From assembly GCA_030430345.1 (NCBI GenBank), contig JAUIFT010000042.1, positions 1-10,221 on the forward strand: a stretch of 10,221 nt of DNA. Direction: 5' to 3'. The notes beneath the pieces were generated by a model. That model ran no database searches, was not told the origin of the DNA, and saw only the letters and a list, made by a program, of their open reading frames with translations. Position 1 is the first letter of the stretch; each line of letters opens with the position of its first letter. Source of the stretch: Calditrichia bacterium. Lineage in GTDB: Bacteria > Calditrichota > Calditrichia > RBG-13-44-9 > J042. The translations under genes and the position numbers were made by a program. This document shows positions 6,143 through 10,221 of the stretch, one piece after another.

Positions 6143-6171
6143 TTGACATTTAACGCCGCGCGTTATATATT
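6143..6171 (+). promoter_or_regulatory. higBA promoter
   Basis: A consensus TTGACA (6143-6148) is followed, after exactly 17 bases, by TATATT (6166-6171). The -10 box ends 5 bases before the higB ATG at 6177, so transcription would start at or within the start codon and the mRNA would be leaderless. Confidence 0.6.
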
Positions 6172-6178
6172 TAAATAT
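6151..6178. promoter_or_regulatory. Putative HigA operator palindromes
   Basis: TAACG (6151-6155) and CGTTA (6161-6165) form a perfect inverted repeat with a 5-base spacer, placed between the -35 and -10 boxes. Next to it, ATATTTAAATAT (6167-6178) is a perfect 12-base palindrome covering the -10 box and the first bases of higB. Antitoxins of this class repress their own promoter by binding such dyads, so one or both are likely operators. Confidence 0.45.
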
Positions 6179-6458
6179 GATTAAGTCCTTCAGGTGCAAA
6201 GAAACGGAACGAATTTTTCAAAGAAAATACGTTAAAAAATTTCCCCGGGATATTCAACGAAATGCACTTAAGAAGCTTAGAATGATTAATCGGGCGCGGG
6301 ATTTAAGGGATTTACTTGTTCCGCCCGGCAATAGACTTGAAGCCTTGAAAGGCGATAGAAAAGGACAACATAGTATAAGAATTAATGATCAATGGCGCAT
6401 CTGTTTTCTTTGGTCCGGAGCAGATGCGTTTGATGTCGAAATTGTCGATTATCATTAG
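6177..6458 (+). CDS. higB: HigB toxin (RelE-superfamily mRNA interferase)
   Basis: This 93-residue basic protein matches the HigB-like (RelE/ParE superfamily) toxins, ribosome-dependent endoribonucleases that cut mRNA during translation and slow growth. Family hallmarks are the start MIKSFRCKETERIF, a central helix region with KKLRMINRARDLRDL, the PPGNRLEALKGDRKGQHSIRI segment (about 49-69), and NDQWRICFLW (70-79) near the end, followed by the strand DVEIVDYH. Length is as expected for the family. The ATG at 6177 is supported by the conserved N-terminus even though there is no Shine-Dalgarno and the -10 box lies only 5 bases upstream. The toxin gene precedes its antitoxin, the usual higBA order, and the two are 13 bases apart, so they are co-transcribed. 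The full-length sequence shows no sign of inactivation. Confidence 0.92.
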   Translation: MIKSFRCKETERIFQRKYVKKFPRDIQRNALKKLRMINRARDLRDLLVPPGNRLEALKGDRKGQHSIRINDQWRICFLWSGADAFDVEIVDYH

Positions 6459-6471
6459 GGAGTCGATAGAA

Positions 6472-6777
6472 ATGAGTGAAAAGAAAATAGCACCGATTCA
6501 TCCCGGAGAAATTCTTCATGAGGATTTTCTTAAGCCTATGGGATTAAGCCAAAATCGCCTCGCGCTGGACATCAGGGTGCCGGCAAGAAGAATTAATGAA
6601 ATCGTACATGGGAAACGGCGAATCACAGTTGATACAGCCTTACGTCTAGCATTCTTTTTTGATATGTCTGCGGAGTTTTGGTTAGGCTTACAGATGGACT
6701 ATGATTTGGATATCGCTGAAGATGAATTGTCGGAAAAGATTGAAAACGAAGTGCAAGCTTATCAGCATACCGGATAA
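6472..6777 (+). CDS. higA: HigA antitoxin (Xre-type HTH)
   Basis: This 101-residue protein is the antitoxin that binds and neutralises HigB and represses the higBA promoter. It begins near the HigA hallmark IHPGEILHEDFLKPMGLSQNRLA, split here as IHPGEILHEDFL and KPMGLSQNRLA (about 9-31). A helix-turn-helix follows (about 25-62; LALDIRVPARRINEIVHGKR, then ITVDTALRLAFFF), and then the family-typical SAEFWLGLQ-DYDL stretch. The acidic C-terminal tail (about 81-101) probably contacts the toxin. ATG 6472 is chosen because GGGAG at 6458-6462 is a good Shine-Dalgarno, overlapping the end of higB, and because the HigA motif starts right after it. An in-frame ATG at 6385, inside higB, would add 29 residues of unrelated sequence. 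Confidence 0.93.
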   Translation: MSEKKIAPIHPGEILHEDFLKPMGLSQNRLALDIRVPARRINEIVHGKRRITVDTALRLAFFFDMSAEFWLGLQMDYDLDIAEDELSEKIENEVQAYQHTG

Positions 6778-6839
6778 GTTTTGCTCGCTAATTTTATACT
6801 AATTCTTCCTGCCTCTATTGAATAAAAACGGGAGTATCC

Positions 6840-7721
6840 ATGTTCAAAGGAATTGATAATCCCTACCGGGTGCCGTACAATGGCAACTTTAAAGTTGAAG
6901 ATACGACAACGAAGCCACCGGCAGATGCGGCCGGAAAAAAGGCCAGCAAAAAAGCTTTGAAAAAAGCCGTGAAAGAATTATATGAACTGCAGCGCGTGCT
7001 TTACGCCAGCGATAAATATTCCTTGCTGCTGGTTTTTCAGGCGATGGACGCGGCTGGCAAGGACAGCACGATCCGCACAGTGATGAGTGGGGTGAACCCC
7101 GCCGGCTGCCAGGTGTTTTCTTTTAAGCAACCCACCCCGGAAGAGCTCGATCATGATTTTCTCTGGCGCACAGCCCGTTGCCTGCCGGAACGGGGGAGAA
7201 TTGGCATTTTTAACCGGAGCTACTACGAAGAAACGTTGGTGGTGCGGGTGCATCCACAGTATTTGAAATATCAAAAACTACCTTATCCGCTAAACCAGAA
7301 AACGATTTGGAAGGAACGTTTCGAATCGATTCGCGAGCATGAAAAACATTTGGCGCGGAGTGGCACGATTATTCTCAAGTTCTGGTTGAATGTTTCCAGG
7401 GAAGAACAGAAAAACCGCTTTCTGGATCGTTTAAATGTCCCGGAAAAAAATTGGAAGTTTTCTGCCGGAGATGTCGCCGAGCGCCAGCATTGGAACGAAT
7501 ATATGGCTGCCTATCAGGCAGCATTGAACGCCACTTCCCGGGCCCACGCCCCCTGGTATGCCATTCCTGCGGATAACAAACCTTTCATGCGCTTAACCGT
7601 GGCGCAAATTATTGTCGATACTTTAAAATCGCTCAATTTGAAATACCCGGCAGTTGGGGAAGAAGAGAAAGCGAAATTTGACGAAATGCGAAATATTCTG
7701 GAGAATGAACCGGCAGGATAA
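6840..7721 (+). CDS. ppk2: Polyphosphate:nucleotide phosphotransferase, PPK2 family
   Basis: This 293-residue cytosolic kinase transfers phosphate between polyphosphate and nucleotides (AMP or ADP, or guanosine counterparts). The P-loop is QAMDAAGKDS (67-76), where most PPK2 proteins have AGKDG. It is followed by the VNPAG-x-QVFSF segment (85-95), PTPEELDHDFLWR (98-110), and the Walker B/catalytic stretch IFNRSYYEETLVVRV (123-137). A helical lid includes NVPEKNWKFSAGDVAER, and APWYAIPADNK lies near the end. The order and spacing resemble class III PPK2, such as that of Meiothermus ruber, which accept both AMP and ADP; the class is my inference. A Lys-rich N-terminal segment (33-46) may help bind polyphosphate. 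GGGAG about 5 bases before ATG 6840 is a good Shine-Dalgarno. It is 62 bases after higA and probably has its own promoter (TATACT at 6795-6800), although no -35 box is clear. No ppk1 or ppx lies nearby. Confidence 0.94.
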   Translation: MFKGIDNPYRVPYNGNFKVEDTTTKPPADAAGKKASKKALKKAVKELYELQRVLYASDKYSLLLVFQAMDAAGKDSTIRTVMSGVNPAGCQVFSFKQPTPEELDHDFLWRTARCLPERGRIGIFNRSYYEETLVVRVHPQYLKYQKLPYPLNQKTIWKERFESIREHEKHLARSGTIILKFWLNVSREEQKNRFLDRLNVPEKNWKFSAGDVAERQHWNEYMAAYQAALNATSRAHAPWYAIPADNKPFMRLTVAQIIVDTLKSLNLKYPAVGEEEKAKFDEMRNILENEPAG

Positions 7722-7728
7722 AACAAGA

Positions 7729-7785
7729 AAAGAAAGTGGCAGTTGCAGTTATTTAAACTGCTAACTGTAAACTGCCACTTTCTTT
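7729..7785. terminator. Bidirectional terminator hairpin
   Basis: AAAGAAAGTGGCAGTT (7729-7744) and its exact complement AACTGCCACTTTCTTT (7770-7785) form a 16-bp perfect stem. Within the loop, GCAGTT (7745-7750) and AACTGC (7756-7761) make a second 6-bp hairpin. A-rich and T-rich ends flank the GC core on both sides, as expected for a terminator working for both ppk2 (+) and the haloperoxidase gene (-), which converge here. The iterated CAGTT/AACTG units suggest it grew from a short intergenic repeat. Confidence 0.65.
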
Positions 7786-7798
7786 AGTCCTGTGGCTT

Positions 7799-10000
7799 CT
7801 AACGGATAATCGTAATCTTATGCGCGGAATCCCAGCGGCTGCCGGTAATGCGCACCAGGTAGATGCCCGAGGGTAAACTGTCTGTGTTCACCTGGATGTA
7901 TTCCTGGTTCTGGTTGATTGTCAGTTCCGTGGAATAGACCACTTGCCCCAACACATTGCACATCACTACCTTCGCACTTTCCGTAGGGAGTATCAATTCA
8001 ACTTTTAGCGTGCTGCCACTGGTAACCGGATTGGGGAAAACCCGTGTTGATGGAGGCAAAGTTTCTCCCTCTGCCAGGCCAAGGAAGTAACGGTCGGCAT
8101 AGTTGAAAGCTTCTATGCCAATTTTCTCCCCGATGATACGGCCGGGAATATCGTCTGCCGGTGGATGAATGCCGCCCCAAATGCGCGAGAGGCTGGTTTG
8201 GTCAGAGGCATCCCGATAGGTTGCCCATTGCAGGGTAACGTCTACACTGGGGCCATCTTCAAATACCAGGAATTCGTTTTTCGGCGCGTGAAATTCGCCC
8301 ATCCCTCCCGGGAAAAATTCGTCTCCGGTGAGCAATGTCATTACCTCCGCTGCGGCGCGGGAAAAAGTGGAATGCCCGGAAATGTAGCCGGCAAAGGGCG
8401 GTGTTACGAATGTCGGGCGTTGGTATGGCCACCAGCGTTCTGCGAGAATCCAGCCGACGCCTGCAACATCAGTCTCCGGCTCGGAGATATAATCCGGGCC
8501 TTTCCAGGCGAGTACTTTTATCTTCCCAATATGTTGTGTGCTGTCAATTGCCAGCGGGTCTCCCGCCTGAACAACTTCAATGTAGCCGGGAATGAGCGGA
8601 ATACCGCCCGGCGAGTAATTCGGGAGTGACGGGTCGCTGCTTTGTCCCAGGTCGGCCATCATGCGAATCGCGGATATCGGACGGAGATAGTCGTAATAGC
8701 CTTTTATCCCCCAGGCAGTGATGGCGACATCATGCATCGTGCCGCCGAGCAGAAAGTAGGCTTTTATATCCCATTCCAGGTCATCGAGTACCGGCCCGAC
8801 GCCGCGAAACCGCTTTTCGAATTGCGGGTGATCGTTTACATAATTGAGGATGGTGAACCAATGGCCCGGGGGCGTTTCGGAGTCGGGACCATCCGCCCAG
8901 AACTCCGCTAGAACCCTGGCATAATCCGCCCGGGGCACGATTTGCGGCTCGTAGGGTGTTCCGGTCACCGGGTTTACTGAGTGCCCGAGGCTGGGATCGC
9001 CACCTTCGAGCAGGTCATAAAAATCGCGATATTCCTCAACGGATTGCGGTAAATTGGGGATGTTGCCAATAGCACCAGGAGAGATATCCCACATAACGCC
9101 ATCCGCCGGATCGAGATGGGCAGACCACACGGAAACCAGAGCAAAAGTCCATTTATATTCCTCGGACATCGCGTCGCTGTTTTCCAGATCGATGTAGGGA
9201 GGGGCGCCGGGATCATGATATACCCAATATTCATTGCCATCGCGTGTATGAATAGTTAAATCCGAGCGGGAGAGGGAAAAGGGGGTTACAACACCCCACT
9301 CCGGGCTAAGAAATTTCGGGGTTGTTATCGGAATAACATTACCGCTCTGGTCGATAAAAACATCAAGTGTCAGTGGCTGCCAACGGTTGGGGTCGATGAT
9401 ATCGGGATTACCGGGAACGATCGGGAGTAAGGTGGGATTATAAGGCTCGTAAAATATGTTCGCATAATCGTTCTGTTCATTGCTGCCATCCTGATGGCCA
9501 AAATTGATGATACAAAGGGCGATGTAATTACCGAGCGCGGCTGGCGAGCCGGTGCTGTATTCGGTAATTGTGAAGGCTGGATCGTGCCCGAGCACTGCGA
9601 AGAGGCTGTCGAAACGTGCCTGGGATTCTTCCGCACCGGGAGAGTTTTGAAAGCGATGACTGAGTACCCGGTACGATGCATAACTGATCGCTGTTTCCTG
9701 GGCTTTCCGCACATCCAGCGGCTCCGGAATGCCACTAAACGGGCAAATATAACCGCCGACGGATTTGCCGAGCAAATAAGTCTCTGCTTTACTGTCAAAG
9801 ACTGCCCAGGCATCATACATTGCGATAGACGTATGGAATAAGTTCCGGGCATGCACAGTCGGGCGGGCATAGTCATTCCGAATAGCTTCCAGTAATAATT
9901 CATTCCATTCACGGGCAACGGAATGCTGTTGGGCAAATAATGGGGGGAAAGTGCTAAAGAACAAAATGAAAAAGGTCAAAAGGGTAAATCGGCGTCTCAT
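7799..10000 (-). CDS. Secreted vanadium-dependent haloperoxidase-like PAP2 protein with type IX sorting domain
   Basis: This 733-residue protein belongs to the vanadium haloperoxidase branch of the PAP2 superfamily. Residues expected to bind vanadate (or phosphate) are all recognisable: Lys433 and Arg440 in K-x6-RP (KGYYDYLRP), Ser541-Gly542-His543 in FAGYISGHSTFS, and Arg606 with His612 in SRIWGGIHPPADD. Such enzymes oxidise halides with peroxide; some members are phosphatases, and halide choice cannot be read here. The N-terminus MRRRFTLLTFFILFF...LFA is a Sec signal peptide, probably cut after Ala23. Residues about 653-733 form a Por/type IX C-terminal sorting domain (VFPNPVTSGSTLKVEL, VLGQVVYS, LPSGIYLVRI), so it should cross the outer membrane and be attached or released. 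ATG 10000 is chosen for the signal peptide and the GAGG about 9 bases upstream; the open extension to 10162 looks non-coding. The 221 bases beyond it show no gene and no clear promoter. Confidence 0.9.
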   Translation of the reverse strand: MRRRFTLLTFFILFFSTFPPLFAQQHSVAREWNELLLEAIRNDYARPTVHARNLFHTSIAMYDAWAVFDSKAETYLLGKSVGGYICPFSGIPEPLDVRKAQETAISYASYRVLSHRFQNSPGAEESQARFDSLFAVLGHDPAFTITEYSTGSPAALGNYIALCIINFGHQDGSNEQNDYANIFYEPYNPTLLPIVPGNPDIIDPNRWQPLTLDVFIDQSGNVIPITTPKFLSPEWGVVTPFSLSRSDLTIHTRDGNEYWVYHDPGAPPYIDLENSDAMSEEYKWTFALVSVWSAHLDPADGVMWDISPGAIGNIPNLPQSVEEYRDFYDLLEGGDPSLGHSVNPVTGTPYEPQIVPRADYARVLAEFWADGPDSETPPGHWFTILNYVNDHPQFEKRFRGVGPVLDDLEWDIKAYFLLGGTMHDVAITAWGIKGYYDYLRPISAIRMMADLGQSSDPSLPNYSPGGIPLIPGYIEVVQAGDPLAIDSTQHIGKIKVLAWKGPDYISEPETDVAGVGWILAERWWPYQRPTFVTPPFAGYISGHSTFSRAAAEVMTLLTGDEFFPGGMGEFHAPKNEFLVFEDGPSVDVTLQWATYRDASDQTSLSRIWGGIHPPADDIPGRIIGEKIGIEAFNYADRYFLGLAEGETLPPSTRVFPNPVTSGSTLKVELILPTESAKVVMCNVLGQVVYSTELTINQNQEYIQVNTDSLPSGIYLVRITGSRWDSAHKITIIR

Positions 10001-10221
10001 GGTAATAACCTCAGTTTTAGGCTTCACAAATATGCGAAATGCTGGCAATGCAGCTAAAGGGGGTAGCATAAAAACGATTATTGACTCTGGTTGTGTATTG
10101 CTAGCAGAGATCGATAAACAAATATACGGATAATTTCCATATAGATTTATGTACCAGCACAAAAAACAACATCACTAAATTAACACACCAGTACAAATGA
10201 CGCAAAAGATATATTCTTCTC

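Noticed and set aside
8165..8911. Open frames of up to 154 codons on the + strand opposite the haloperoxidase gene
   Set aside because: They overlap the catalytic core of a clearly recognisable protein, show no family motifs and have no ribosome-binding sites. They are shadows of the minus-strand gene.
10119..10126. A Bacteroidetes-type -7 box (TAnnTTTG) on the minus strand upstream of the haloperoxidase gene
   Set aside because: The box matches, but no TTG-type -33 element lies at the right distance, so a promoter cannot be supported.
10001..10162. Extending the haloperoxidase start to 10162
   Set aside because: The added 54 residues would precede an obvious signal peptide, and ATG 10000 has its own Shine-Dalgarno.
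10150..10195. Short direct repeat ACCAGCACAAA / ACCAGTACAAA near the right edge
   Set aside because: Only two 11-base copies with a mismatch are present. It is too little to call a repeat array or binding site.

Overview
The window looks like a chromosomal segment of a bacterium from the Fibrobacteres-Chlorobi-Bacteroidetes (FCB) superphylum or a related candidate phylum (Calditrichota, Ignavibacteria and KSB1-like lineages are plausible). The best clue is the large secreted haloperoxidase at the right end, which ends in a type IX secretion (Por) sorting domain, a signal largely confined to that superphylum. Two putative lipoproteins and moderate, gene-to-gene variable GC content fit. No rRNA, tRNA, integrase, transposase or CRISPR array is visible, so finer placement is not possible from sequence alone.

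Layout, left to right: the 3' end of a cupin gene (+), cut by the window edge; a spacer with a 47-nt imperfect hairpin; a radical SAM/SPASM-type enzyme (+) whose stop codon lies inside a nested inverted-repeat element that ends in a T-run; a two-domain GNAT acetyltransferase (+); a convergent DUF3179 lipoprotein gene (-); a divergent tRNA-dihydrouridine synthase (+); an amidase-signature lipoprotein (+); a HigB/HigA toxin-antitoxin pair (+); a class III-like PPK2 polyphosphate kinase (+); a long perfect hairpin between convergent genes; and a 733-residue vanadium-dependent haloperoxidase with a type IX sorting tail (-). The genes do not form one pathway. Apart from higBA they look like single transcription units with their own promoters and terminators.

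The most interesting signal is in the DUF3179 gene. Its reading frame is intact and similar to the family from end to end, except for one in-frame TGA at positions 2748-2746. That codon falls exactly on the first cysteine of the family's Y-C-P-L motif. Eighty-nine further codons of well-matched DUF3179 sequence follow in the same frame, and a GC-rich hairpin starts 15 nt after the TGA. This is the pattern expected of a UGA-encoded selenocysteine. A single nonsense mutation or a base error is the main alternative, and selenium-incorporation genes lie outside the window.

Secondary observations are an apparent set of promoters whose -10 box almost touches the start codon with no Shine-Dalgarno (possible leaderless mRNAs for higB, dus and the GNAT gene), a dihydrouridine synthase with an actinobacterial-looking C-terminal tail, and several intergenic palindromes.
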